From the NCBI GenBank assembly GCA_946480785.1, contig CAMLLD010000067.1, forward strand, positions 1-36,980: a stretch of DNA of 36,980 nt. The letters run 5' to 3'. Of the stretch, positions 18,901 through 26,583 are shown one piece after another. The notes beneath the pieces are model-generated. The model was not told where the DNA came from, ran no database searches, and was given only the letters and a program-made list of their open reading frames with translations. The position numbers and the translations under genes were made by a program. This DNA is from an uncultured Blastocatellia bacterium (GTDB taxonomy: Bacteria > Acidobacteriota > Blastocatellia > Pyrinomonadales > Pyrinomonadaceae). Position 1 is the first letter of the stretch. Each line of letters opens with the position of its first letter.

Positions 18901-20551
18901 CTCCCATTCCGATGTGCTGGGCGCCTTGTCCCGGAAACATGAAAGCGACCGCCGGTTCGCTCCCGCTGTGCGAACCATTCACGATTCGCCGCGAATTGCC
19001 GCCGGACAGCACGGCGGCCGCATCCGCCACGTCCCGGCACACGACAAAGCGACGATTTTCGAAAGCTCTGCGACCGACGGCGCAGGTGTAGGCGACGTCG
19101 GCAAGGTTCAACTCCGGGTGTTGCTTCAAGTGCGCGGCCAAATTCGCCGTTGCGGCGTCGAGCGCAGTGGGCGTTTTCGCCGACAGGACCAGCAACTGCC
19201 AGGGGCGACCTTCGTCAGTTGGATCTGGAACAGGCGCTTCTTCGAGGATTACGTGCGCGTTCGTACCGCCAATGCCGAAACTACTAACACCTGCGCGCCG
19301 CGGACGCGGTCCGCGCGGCCAGGGCGTGAGTTTGTCGTTGACGAAGAATGGACCATCGGCAAAGTTGATGCGCGAGTTCGACTGTTTGAAGTGCAGGCTC
19401 GGTGGCAGCAGCTCGTGCTCCAGCGACAACACCGTCTTGATGAGCCCGGCGACGCCTGCCGCTACGTCAAGATGTCCGACGTTTGTTTTGACTGAACCCA
19501 GCGCGCACGAACGAGGTTCCATCCCCGCGGCTCGAAACGCCTGTGTGAGTGCTGCAACCTCAATCGGATCGCCGAGTGGCGTCGCCGTGCCGTGTGCTTC
19601 AACGTAGCTGATACTGCCGGCACTCACGCCTGCAACGGCGTGCGCGGCCTTGATAACCTGCGCTTGCCCCTCAGTGCTTGGCGCCGTATAGCCGACTTTT
19701 CGCGAACCGTCGTTATTAATTGCAGAGCTCTTGATGATGGCCCAAATGTGATCGCCGTCAGAGAGCGCATCGGCGAGACGCTTGAGTACGACCACGCCGA
19801 CACCGTGTCCACCGACCGTGCCCTGAGCTTGTTCATCGAACGTTCGACAATGACCGTCGGGCGAGGCAATCCCTTCGGGCTGATAAACGTATCCGGCGAT
19901 TTGGGGAAAGGCCACCGAAACTCCGCCGGCAAGCGCCATCTCACACTCGCCACTCAGCAGACCCTGACACGCAAAGTGGACCGCGACCAGCGACGTCGAG
20001 CAAGCAGTCTGGATATTCACACTCGGTCCGATCAGGTTCAGCTTGTATGACACGCGCGTCGGCAGGTAGTCCTTATCGTTGGCGGTCATCACCTGAAAGT
20101 TGCCGATGGTTTGTATGAGTTCCGGGTGTGAGAGCAGGTTGAAAGCATAGGTGTTCATGCCGACACCGGCGTACACCCCTACTGGTTTGCGGTACGCTGC
20201 GGAGTCGTAGCCCGCCGCCTCGAGCGCTTGCCACGCGCACTCAAGAAACACCCGCTGCTGTGGATCCATGATTTCGGCTTCGCGCGGGCTATAACCGAAG
20301 AAGGAAGCATCGAACAGATCCGCTCCTTCAAGCACACCTCTGGCCTTGACGTAATTCGGATCGCTCAGGAAGTTTGCTTCGACTCCCGCGGCCAGCAGTT
20401 CTTCATCCGTGAAGAACGTGACGGCTTCCACGCCGTCCCGCAGGTTGCCCCAGAACTGCTCGATATCGTTTGCGCCGGGAAAGCGGCCGGCCATGCCGAT
20501 GATGGCGATCTCCAAACCCGTTTGCTCGTCCCCAGTATTCAAAGAGCTCAT
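15944..20551 (-). CDS. Type I PKS module KS-AT-KR-ACP
   Basis: A 1535-residue polyketide synthase that should add a reduced C2 unit to the Thr-terminated chain. Domains: KS 13-435 (Cys184 in ACSTS, His320, His360), AT about 535-825 (Ser632 in GHSIG, HAFH at 733-736, the malonyl signature), KR about 1160-1380 (TGATGGVG loop, Tyr1309, Asn1313), ACP about 1425-1495 (Ser1455 in LGGHS). The C-terminal helix (about 1498-1520) resembles tails that precede NRPS partners. A longer frame reaches 20725 but would overlap the Thr synthetase by 170 bases and adds only basic, low-complexity sequence. The ATG at 20551 has AAGGTGA four to seven bases upstream and lies four bases past the upstream stop, so I use it. 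No DH or ER is present, so a beta-hydroxyl should remain. Confidence 0.94.
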   Translation of the reverse strand: MSSLNTGDEQTGLEIAIIGMAGRFPGANDIEQFWGNLRDGVEAVTFFTDEELLAAGVEANFLSDPNYVKARGVLEGADLFDASFFGYSPREAEIMDPQQRVFLECAWQALEAAGYDSAAYRKPVGVYAGVGMNTYAFNLLSHPELIQTIGNFQVMTANDKDYLPTRVSYKLNLIGPSVNIQTACSTSLVAVHFACQGLLSGECEMALAGGVSVAFPQIAGYVYQPEGIASPDGHCRTFDEQAQGTVGGHGVGVVVLKRLADALSDGDHIWAIIKSSAINNDGSRKVGYTAPSTEGQAQVIKAAHAVAGVSAGSISYVEAHGTATPLGDPIEVAALTQAFRAAGMEPRSCALGSVKTNVGHLDVAAGVAGLIKTVLSLEHELLPPSLHFKQSNSRINFADGPFFVNDKLTPWPRGPRPRRAGVSSFGIGGTNAHVILEEAPVPDPTDEGRPWQLLVLSAKTPTALDAATANLAAHLKQHPELNLADVAYTCAVGRRAFENRRFVVCRDVADAAAVLSGGNSRRIVNGSHSGSEPAVAFMFPGQGAQHIGMGAELYQLEPVFRERVDECCEILKSHLQFDLRELLYESKRESAEAAGRLRETSITQPALFVTEYALAHLWMSWGVRPASMIGHSIGEYVAACLAGVFTLEDALMLVVARGRLMQAMPSGSMLAVPLAETELRALIESELSDGELSLAAVNAPSSCVVSGGHEMLLRLEEIVTSKGLEFRRLDTSHAFHSAMMEPALAPFVELVSRFRLSAPRISFISNLTGRTITEQEATDPNYWAQHMRQTVRFADGIGELLQEEKLILLEVGPGSALSSLAKQHSAKSAGHIMLSSLPHSADRSSEYSHLLGALGKVWLAGKNFSFGFYANERRRRVPLPTYPFERQRFWVDAGSTEIARDFTSDETAKRTDIDEWFYLPTWKQSVPPGCLESDGDTETAHDYWIFADELGLAPEVAKLLRDRGERVVIVSSGEQFRRLDEGAYEINPRQRQSYEDLIRALMASGTKPRRILHLWNVTGEPQCDSRESTFAEAQWRGYYSLLYLAQALATGGGGAMEICVVTNNLHAVVGTETIRPEKATVLGPCRVIPQEYTNVVCRNIDIDAPEHWTAQARTDVAAQLVAELNVTDSAAKVIAYRGRRRWLQTFDPIRLGKREPRLRERGVYLLTGATGGVGRTLASYLARTAHARLVLVSRTAPKDEWLQELESLGAEVLWLAADVANENEMAKAVRVAHQTFGGINGLVHAAGLAGDAATVAIAETDLAESERQFVAKVYGLFTVEKVLRDSDLDFRMVVSSLSSILGGLGFTAYAAANFFADAFVQQQNHSRDTGWVTVNWDAWHFADPPDDDDWSSRTPAILPAEGAEVFQRILQTRGVPQFVVSTSDLQSRIDRWVKLAALLETKNNAQTLYTRPDLTSDYEAPRDDTERAIADIWQALLGIDGIGIHDDFFALGGHSLLATQLISRIRDTFQIELSLRKFFEAPTIASLAELVQESIAQRDREKLERVLAEIELLSNTEVDASLASYSTQLVQPDRN

Positions 20552-20555
20552 CTCG

Positions 20556-20562
20556 TCACCTT
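20556..20562 (-). promoter_or_regulatory. Ribosome binding site AAGGTGA for the PKS starting at 20551
   Basis: AAGGTGA lies just before the ATG and includes the TGA stop of the Thr synthetase gene. Termination and re-initiation are thus directly coupled, and this rules against the longer PKS frame that begins at 20725. Confidence 0.75.
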
Positions 20563-23500
20563 GCAGAGAGATCAAAGGCTGACTCCCTTTGCGTGCGCTG
20601 TTGCTGAAGCCTCTGTCTGCCACTGCGTAAGGTCTGCGCCTGCTCTTCTTCGGACGCAGTTTCCGCGCTTGCAGCTCCCTGTTTCGACAACCGTTTCGCT
20701 TGCGCGCCGACGGTCGAATACTCAAACAACTCCACGAGGCTGATGTCGGTCTGAAACTTTTCGTTCAGCTTCCCATGCAATTGCATGAGCAACAGCGAGT
20801 GTCCGCCGAGGTCGAAGAAGTTATCGTGAACGCCGACGCGTTCTAAGCCGAGTACCTCCGCCCAGATTTCAGCCACGGCTGATTCCACTGGTCCAGCGGG
20901 CGCGACAAAAGTCTCGTCGAGATTGGGCCGAATCGCGTCAGGTTTCGGAAGCGCCTGGCGATCTACCTTTCCATTCGTTGTCAGCGGCAGCGATTCGAGG
21001 AACACGTAGCTCGAAGGCGCCATGTAATCAGGAAGCAACGACTGCACGAAGAGACGAAGTTCTGTCACTGTCGGGTTCGTCTGCCCGTGACAAACAAGGT
21101 AAGCGACCAGCGATTGTTCGCCGCCCGCGTCCCGCGCCAGCACAACGACTTCGCGTACCGCCGGATGACGACTCAAAACAGCTTCGATCTCACCCGGCTC
21201 GACTCGGTAGCCGCGTATCTTCACCTGATGGTCCAACCGTCCGAGATACTCAATGTCACCGCCCGGCAGGTGACGCGCCAGGTCGCCGGTTCGATACAAC
21301 CGCGCGGAGGATTCGGCGCCAAACGGGTCTGGTATAAAACGCTCGGCAGTCAGCGCAGGCCGATTCAAATAACCTCTGGCAAGCCCCTGGCCTCCGACAT
21401 ACATCTCGCCAGGTACGCCGGCGGGGAGCAGTTGCCACTGTTGGTCCAGAATGTAGAGACGCAGGTCCGGCATCTCCCGGCCAATCATGCTCCCGGTCAT
21501 CGTCTCGACGTCGTCTTCAGTCACCACTCGATACGTGACATGTACGGTCGTTTCAGTAATGCCGTACATATTCACTAATTGCGGCTTTTGATCACCGTGA
21601 TCCGCGAACCATGATTTCAGGCTGTGAAAGTCCAGCGTCTCGCCGCCGAAAATGATGAGGCGCAGGGCCGGAAAATCAATGCGTTCGCGTGAGCCGTCGA
21701 CGAGCATTAAATGCAGAAATGCGGAAGCGGTTTGGTTGAGTACGGTGACATGCTCGCGCAGCAGCAACTCGCGAAACAGTTCGGGCGAGCGGTTCGTCGG
21801 GTGCGGCATTATTACCAACCGCCCTCCGTGCAGCAACGCGCCCCAAATCTCCCAAACTGAGAAGTCGAAAGCGTAGGAGAAGAACAAGGCCCAAACATCA
21901 TCTGCGCCAAACTCGAACCAATGCCGGGTTGCATCCAGGAGACGCGTGACGTTGGCGTGAGTGATCACGACGCCTTTGGGTCTGCCCGTCGAGCCGGAGG
22001 TGTAGATAACGTACGCCAGATTGTCGGCGGTCACATCAACACTGATCTTGCCGCCACTGTAGGCAGCAGGCTCTTCGCAATGGTCGTCGAGCCACAGCAC
22101 ATCTGTCTCGTCCGGCACTCGTTGGGCCAAACTTCGCCGCGTTATCAACAGTCGTGCGTGAGAGTCACTGAGAATATCGTCGATGCGCTGTTGCGGGTAT
22201 GACGGATCAAGCGGGACGTAGGCAGCACCCGCTTTCAAAATGCCGAGTAGAACCACCACGAGTTCTACCGAACGATCCAGCAGCACGGCCACGAGCGATT
22301 CGGGGCCAACGCCGCTGCGCTGTAACTCTCGCGCCAAACGTTCGGCGCGCTCGTCAATTTGGCGGTAGGTAAGCTGTTCGTCACCGCAGTTGACCGCGAC
22401 TGAATCGGGCGTACGTCGTACCTGGTGCTGGAATAACTCCGTAATCGTTAGTGGCGAACTTTTCACAGCGCCGTTCGGGTTAGAGAGCAGAACGCTGCGC
22501 TCGTCTTCGCGCAAAAGCGTAAGCTCTTCGACGCGTAGTTGAGAGCTGCCGATCATATTCACCAGCAGCGTCTCAAAGTGACGCAACATGCTTCTGACCA
22601 AAGCCGGATCGAAGCGTCGCTGGTCGTAGATCGCGAGCAGGCTGAGCTTCTCGCCTGCGGTGCCGACGATCAGCGTCAGCGGATAACCTGTTCGCTCTCG
22701 TCCCAGCACGTCGCTGATGGTCAGCTTCCCAATCCGTTGCTGGAGCATCTGGTCCATGGGATAGTTTTCGAAGACCAACAGGCTTTCAAACAGCGGTGAG
22801 CCCGCCTTGATCTCGCTCCAGCGCTGCACCGCGGGCAGCAGGCTGTACTCATACCGCCGCGCCTCGACCGCCTTGGACTGCACCTCGCGTAGCCATTCCC
22901 CTACTCTCATTCCCGGCCTTACGCGTATCCGCACGGGCAACGTGTTGATAAACAACCCCACCATCGATTCCGCGCCTTCCAGGTCGGGCGGCCGCCCGCT
23001 AACCACCGCGCCAAACACGATGTCGGCGTCACCGCTGTAGCGTGACAGCAGCAGGGCCCAGGCACTCTGCGCCAACGTGTTGAGCGTCACACGCTGACTG
23101 CGGGCGAACTCTTCCAAACGCGAAGTAACGGCATGGTCCAATAAGTGACGTTCCTCGCCAAAGCCATCTCGCCAACCAGTTTCAGGTGAGGTCGAACCGT
23201 TGCCGTTTAAATGCCACCGCTTCATGCCGAGCGAGGTTGGCGTACGAAAGCCCTCGAGTTGAGCGCGCCAATAATTCTCCGCCGCGCCTGGATCTTGTTG
23301 CAGCAGCCAGTTGATGTAATCACGGAAAGGGCGGCGCGTTTCGAAGTCCACACTCCGGTCGTGTGCCAGCGCCTCGTAGGCCAACAGCATCTCCTTGATC
23401 ACGACCGCGCTGGACCAACCATCCAGCAACACGTGGTGATGGCTCAGGACGTATTTGTAGACATGCTCCGAAAGGCGCGCGAGCGCGTGGCGCATTAACG

Positions 23501-23864
23501 GCGGCTGATTCAGCGTGAAGCCTCGTTTGAAGTCTTCGAGCAATAAAGCATCGAAGCGTCGTTGTTGCTCGCCGGCTGTCAGATCGCGCCAATCGTGAAA
23601 TTGAAAAGGCAGCTTGACGTCGCGCCAGACTATTTGGACAGGCTTTGCGCGCCCCTCCCACACCGGTGTGGCGCGGAGCACTGGATGCTGGTCCAGCACC
23701 GCTTGCCCGGCCGCTTCAATGGCCGTGGCATTCAGTTCACCGTTAATGGTGTAAGAGGTCTGAACGAAATACGGATCCGCCTGTTGGGCGAGGATCGTGT
23801 GGAAAAGAATCCCCTGTTGCATCGGAGCGAGCAGGTAAATATCTTCGATTTGCTGGTTCTTCAT
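20556..23864 (-). CDS. NRPS module C-A-PCP, predicted Thr
   Basis: A 1102-residue single-module synthetase. Domains: C 8-455 (HHVLLDG at 143-149), A about 475-975 (TSGSTGRPKG from 622), PCP 990-1060 (Ser1023 in LGGHS), and a Gln/Arg-rich tail 1061-1102. The specificity residues D667 F668 W671 N710 I738 G740 M766 V774 H775 match the textbook Thr code DFWNIGMVHK exactly. The C domain closely resembles the second C domain of the 4151-residue protein, which follows an E domain. Both open with an LxPMQQG(I/L)LFHT motif and look like the D-to-L type. This fits the E domain ending the PKS protein two steps upstream. The tail resembles that of the Asn synthetase, and both precede a PKS. The start is fixed by the ATGA overlap with the hydroxylase gene; the ribosome site lies in a small hairpin. 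Confidence 0.94.
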   Translation of the reverse strand: MKNQQIEDIYLLAPMQQGILFHTILAQQADPYFVQTSYTINGELNATAIEAAGQAVLDQHPVLRATPVWEGRAKPVQIVWRDVKLPFQFHDWRDLTAGEQQRRFDALLLEDFKRGFTLNQPPLMRHALARLSEHVYKYVLSHHHVLLDGWSSAVVIKEMLLAYEALAHDRSVDFETRRPFRDYINWLLQQDPGAAENYWRAQLEGFRTPTSLGMKRWHLNGNGSTSPETGWRDGFGEERHLLDHAVTSRLEEFARSQRVTLNTLAQSAWALLLSRYSGDADIVFGAVVSGRPPDLEGAESMVGLFINTLPVRIRVRPGMRVGEWLREVQSKAVEARRYEYSLLPAVQRWSEIKAGSPLFESLLVFENYPMDQMLQQRIGKLTISDVLGRERTGYPLTLIVGTAGEKLSLLAIYDQRRFDPALVRSMLRHFETLLVNMIGSSQLRVEELTLLREDERSVLLSNPNGAVKSSPLTITELFQHQVRRTPDSVAVNCGDEQLTYRQIDERAERLARELQRSGVGPESLVAVLLDRSVELVVVLLGILKAGAAYVPLDPSYPQQRIDDILSDSHARLLITRRSLAQRVPDETDVLWLDDHCEEPAAYSGGKISVDVTADNLAYVIYTSGSTGRPKGVVITHANVTRLLDATRHWFEFGADDVWALFFSYAFDFSVWEIWGALLHGGRLVIMPHPTNRSPELFRELLLREHVTVLNQTASAFLHLMLVDGSRERIDFPALRLIIFGGETLDFHSLKSWFADHGDQKPQLVNMYGITETTVHVTYRVVTEDDVETMTGSMIGREMPDLRLYILDQQWQLLPAGVPGEMYVGGQGLARGYLNRPALTAERFIPDPFGAESSARLYRTGDLARHLPGGDIEYLGRLDHQVKIRGYRVEPGEIEAVLSRHPAVREVVVLARDAGGEQSLVAYLVCHGQTNPTVTELRLFVQSLLPDYMAPSSYVFLESLPLTTNGKVDRQALPKPDAIRPNLDETFVAPAGPVESAVAEIWAEVLGLERVGVHDNFFDLGGHSLLLMQLHGKLNEKFQTDISLVELFEYSTVGAQAKRLSKQGAASAETASEEEQAQTLRSGRQRLQQQRTQRESAFDLSAR

Positions 23865-25459
23865 AAGATGGTTTCCATCTTGACGAACGGACGGCGCGTG
23901 TCGACGAAGCCTTTGTCGCGTGCTTTCGCTAATACTCGATCCGACTCTCTGATTTGTGGTGAATCAGCAGCCAGTCCCAGCCCCATGCTGTATTGCAGCC
24001 ACGGTTCCTGTCCCATCGCATAGATGAAGACGCGCTTGCTCCCGACACTCTCCAGCAGGTTGAGTGCGGCGGCGGAGTCGCAGCCCTTTGTGCGGCGTGA
24101 TTGATCGTGACTGCGTTCAACCTTCTTCGGCAGGAACGTCCCATACATCCAGGAAAGCGGCGCGCCAACGCACTCCATCCCGAGAAAGACCGTGTCGATC
24201 TTTCCTACTGCGTTCCTCACATGCTCGTACATGCGCGGATCGAGACAGTTGGAATCGGCGGCGAACAAGATCCGCTGTTGCCCAAAGCGGACGACATAGC
24301 CGGCCTTTCCGTGTGCGAGGTCCGCATGCTCGCCGAAGAATGGAACCGCGACGATCTCGCCATCGGGAAAGCTGACGGATTCGAGTGTGCCGAGCTCGAC
24401 AACGTGTTTGAAGCCCAACTTCTTCGCCATCAGCCGCAACGACGTATCGGCATAGAGCAGGTTGAAGGTCTGCGGAACGACAAGACACTCAATCTTGTGT
24501 CGCAGGCGCAGCAGCGTCTCGGGAACGAAGTGATCGTGGTGTGCGTGGGTGATGATCGCGAAGTCGATCTTTTCGGGCAGATCCTTATACGAGAAGCGCT
24601 CGACGCCTCCTGCCTTCGGTGTCACGCCGATCCAGGGATCCGTAAGGATCGAAATTCCGTTGCATTCCACCAGTACGCAAGCATGGCCGAAATAGCGCAC
24701 TCGCATCTGCGAGCTATCCCACTTCGGCGGGGTCGCCGGCGGGTCTTTCGTTAGCAGCGGCAGCAGCAAATGATCGTCGTCCGGCGTCAGCTTCAGAATG
24801 TCGCGGATACGATCGAGCGGCTGCGGCGCTGATTCAAGTTTGAAGAATTCGTCTGACTCGCGGTCAGCGAACGGGAGGTTCCATTCGATTTGTGTGCTCT
24901 CTGGTAAACGCGGAGTCGAAAGGAACGGAGGCCGCGAGTTATCAGTGCTCTGGACGAAGATTCTCAGCGACTGAAGATCTTTTCTGTAGTAGCTGCTCTC
25001 GTAAAGCAGACTCTCCACATAACGTACGACGGGGTTGCTGTAGTAGTCGTAGAGTAGTTCCACAAAGCCGCGCAGCTCATCAGGAATCTGCGCGTAGAAT
25101 TGTTCAATACTCTGCCCTTTCGCGTGGTCGTTGATGTAGTTGCAAAACTCCGGCACTGCATGGGCCAATCTGACGTTGCCGGCCTGTCCCGTCTTCATCT
25201 CCTGAAGCATCTGCTCAACTTCATGAGCCCGCTCAACCGGCACGTTGACAAACGGCCCGCCGGAGAAGTTTGGATCGCCGCACACTTCGACGTGCATCTC
25301 CGGATCGGACAGGTACGACTCGAGCACTTTCATCTGGTAATGAACCATGTGCAGGCTGTACGGGACAGGCGAAATCAAGTCGGACCACACGGCCCACTTA
25401 TTAACTAACGGTTCGATTGCGGTGAAGTCCGCGAGGCGGTAGGCGCCATTCTCTCTCAT
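23861..25459 (-). CDS. CmlA-type diiron beta-hydroxylase (metallo-beta-lactamase fold) acting on aminoacyl-PCP
   Basis: A 532-residue protein with an N-terminal domain of about 250 residues and a C-terminal metallo-beta-lactamase fold. As I recall it, CmlA, the chloramphenicol beta-hydroxylase for carrier-bound p-aminophenylalanine, has the same length and architecture. The dinuclear site is visible: His305, His307, Asp309 and His310 in HAHHDH, Glu377 in FFGEHADL (replacing the usual beta-lactamase His), Asp402 in AADSN and Glu429 in GMEC. From memory these correspond to CmlA H305, H307, D309, H310, E377, D403 and E430, so a diiron oxygenase rather than a zinc hydrolase is likely. It would hydroxylate the beta-carbon of an amino acid while tethered to a PCP; which carrier is not shown. 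It starts five bases after the luciferase-like gene and ends in an ATGA overlap with the Thr synthetase gene. Confidence 0.88.
   Translation of the reverse strand: MRENGAYRLADFTAIEPLVNKWAVWSDLISPVPYSLHMVHYQMKVLESYLSDPEMHVEVCGDPNFSGGPFVNVPVERAHEVEQMLQEMKTGQAGNVRLAHAVPEFCNYINDHAKGQSIEQFYAQIPDELRGFVELLYDYYSNPVVRYVESLLYESSYYRKDLQSLRIFVQSTDNSRPPFLSTPRLPESTQIEWNLPFADRESDEFFKLESAPQPLDRIRDILKLTPDDDHLLLPLLTKDPPATPPKWDSSQMRVRYFGHACVLVECNGISILTDPWIGVTPKAGGVERFSYKDLPEKIDFAIITHAHHDHFVPETLLRLRHKIECLVVPQTFNLLYADTSLRLMAKKLGFKHVVELGTLESVSFPDGEIVAVPFFGEHADLAHGKAGYVVRFGQQRILFAADSNCLDPRMYEHVRNAVGKIDTVFLGMECVGAPLSWMYGTFLPKKVERSHDQSRRTKGCDSAAALNLLESVGSKRVFIYAMGQEPWLQYSMGLGLAADSPQIRESDRVLAKARDKGFVDTRRPFVKMETIL
23865..23881 (-). 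promoter_or_regulatory. Short perfect hairpin directly before the Thr synthetase start
   Basis: AAGATGG, a 3-base loop and CCATCTT form a perfect 7-base-pair stem ending immediately before the ATG at 23864. It includes the only GGA that could serve as ribosome site. It also encodes the last residues of the CmlA-like protein. It could make the synthetase depend on translation of the hydroxylase gene, or be chance. Confidence 0.4.
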
Positions 25460-25464
25460 GTGAG

Positions 25465-26583
25465 TTATGCCAGTTCGTCAACGAAGTCGTTGATTGCCTC
25501 AGCGATACTTTGATCGATGGTTTCACTCGAAAACGCACTGCGCAGCTCATTCAGGTGACTCAGGCCCGCAAGAATCGCTTCTCGATCGGGAAGGAAATCT
25601 ATGAGGCACGCTGCTTCGTCTACACCGATCTCTTTCAAGTCCCGCACGAGTTGTTTGCAATCAGACGGCGTGCCCATCAAAGAAGCGTGACGGAAATACC
25701 GTTCAAAGGTCAGGTCAAGCAGATCTTCCATGACGTCGGCCGGGATGTCGTGTGGATCGATCTTGTGACCACCGCTGATGACACCGCCGCCGAGCGCTGC
25801 TTTCTCTTCGAGGCTGATGGCTGAGCGCAAGTATTCGCGGAAGTGAGGTCTCACCTGCTCTCTTACCTTGTCCCGGTCCGAGCCTAAGTATGTATGCAGC
25901 ATCAGCGAGACTTTGCCTTGCTGTGGATCAAAGCCGTTCTCCGCCCGCGACTGTCTGTAGCTTTGAATTTTCGACGCCAGCGTTTCGATATTCTGGCCGA
26001 TCAAATGCGTGAGGACGTTGGCGCCGATTTTTCCGGCGCTGATAAAGGTCTCGGTATTCCCCGACGAAGTGATCCACACCGGTATCTCTTTTTGTATCGG
26101 GGTGGGGTAGACGCGAACGCTGGTCTCTTTACCAAAGCTGTTGAGCCGCGTCACTCGTTCGCCAGTCCACAGCTTCTTGAACGTCTCGATCTGCTCATAC
26201 ATGATCGCATGGCGCGTCGCATATTTCTCCGGGAAGAAGATGAAATCGTCGACGTTCCAGCCCGAGCCGAACGAAATAGCCACCCGTCCCTCGGAAAGGT
26301 TATCTACCACTGACCACTCTTCCGCTAACCTGAGCGTGTCATGCAACGGTGAGATAAGACTGCCGGCGCGAAGTTGAATGTTTTGCGTCGCGATAGCGAG
26401 AGCGGCGTTGATCAACGCGGGATTCGGGAACAGACCGCCAAATTGGTGAAAGTGGCGCTCCGGTGTCCAGACGCAGCAGAATCCATTTTGATCGGCAAAC
26501 TTTGCGGCCTCAAGCAGCAGTTGATACTTACCGTTATCCGACTGCTGATCGGCGCTGGAAAAGAACATGATTCCAAAATCCAT
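25465..26583 (-). CDS. Luciferase-like flavin monooxygenase of the NRPS/PKS-associated family
   Basis: A 372-residue LLM-class, probably FMN-dependent, monooxygenase. It begins MDFGIMFFSS and contains the typical WTPERHFHQFGG segment (39-50), a substrate/flavin barrel (ISPLHDTLRLAEEW, SEGRVAISFGSGWN at 98-110) and the VWITSSG segment. This is the family found free-standing or embedded in NRPS/PKS proteins (annotated as natural-product luciferase-like monooxygenase, MupA/Atu3671 type). The exact reaction is often unknown; alpha- or beta-hydroxylation of a carrier-bound intermediate is the usual proposal. I chose the ATG at 26583 instead of the GTG one codon upstream, because GGAG at 26589-26592 is spaced five bases from it and the ATG overlaps the preceding TGA by one base. 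It belongs to a three-gene oxygenase cassette between two megasynthase genes. Confidence 0.9.
   Translation of the reverse strand: MDFGIMFFSSADQQSDNGKYQLLLEAAKFADQNGFCCVWTPERHFHQFGGLFPNPALINAALAIATQNIQLRAGSLISPLHDTLRLAEEWSVVDNLSEGRVAISFGSGWNVDDFIFFPEKYATRHAIMYEQIETFKKLWTGERVTRLNSFGKETSVRVYPTPIQKEIPVWITSSGNTETFISAGKIGANVLTHLIGQNIETLASKIQSYRQSRAENGFDPQQGKVSLMLHTYLGSDRDKVREQVRPHFREYLRSAISLEEKAALGGGVISGGHKIDPHDIPADVMEDLLDLTFERYFRHASLMGTPSDCKQLVRDLKEIGVDEAACLIDFLPDREAILAGLSHLNELRSAFSSETIDQSIAEAINDFVDELA

Noticed and set aside
20552..20725. Longer N-terminus (58 residues) for the PKS at 15944-20551
   Set aside because: It would overlap the Thr synthetase carrier end by 170 bases, is basic and unlike any PKS N-terminus, and the ATG at 20551 has a proper ribosome site.
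23861..25459. Zinc-dependent hydrolase or editing thioesterase of MBL fold
   Set aside because: Glu377 in place of the usual His ligand, the additional carboxylates and the 250-residue N-terminal domain point to the CmlA diiron hydroxylase group.
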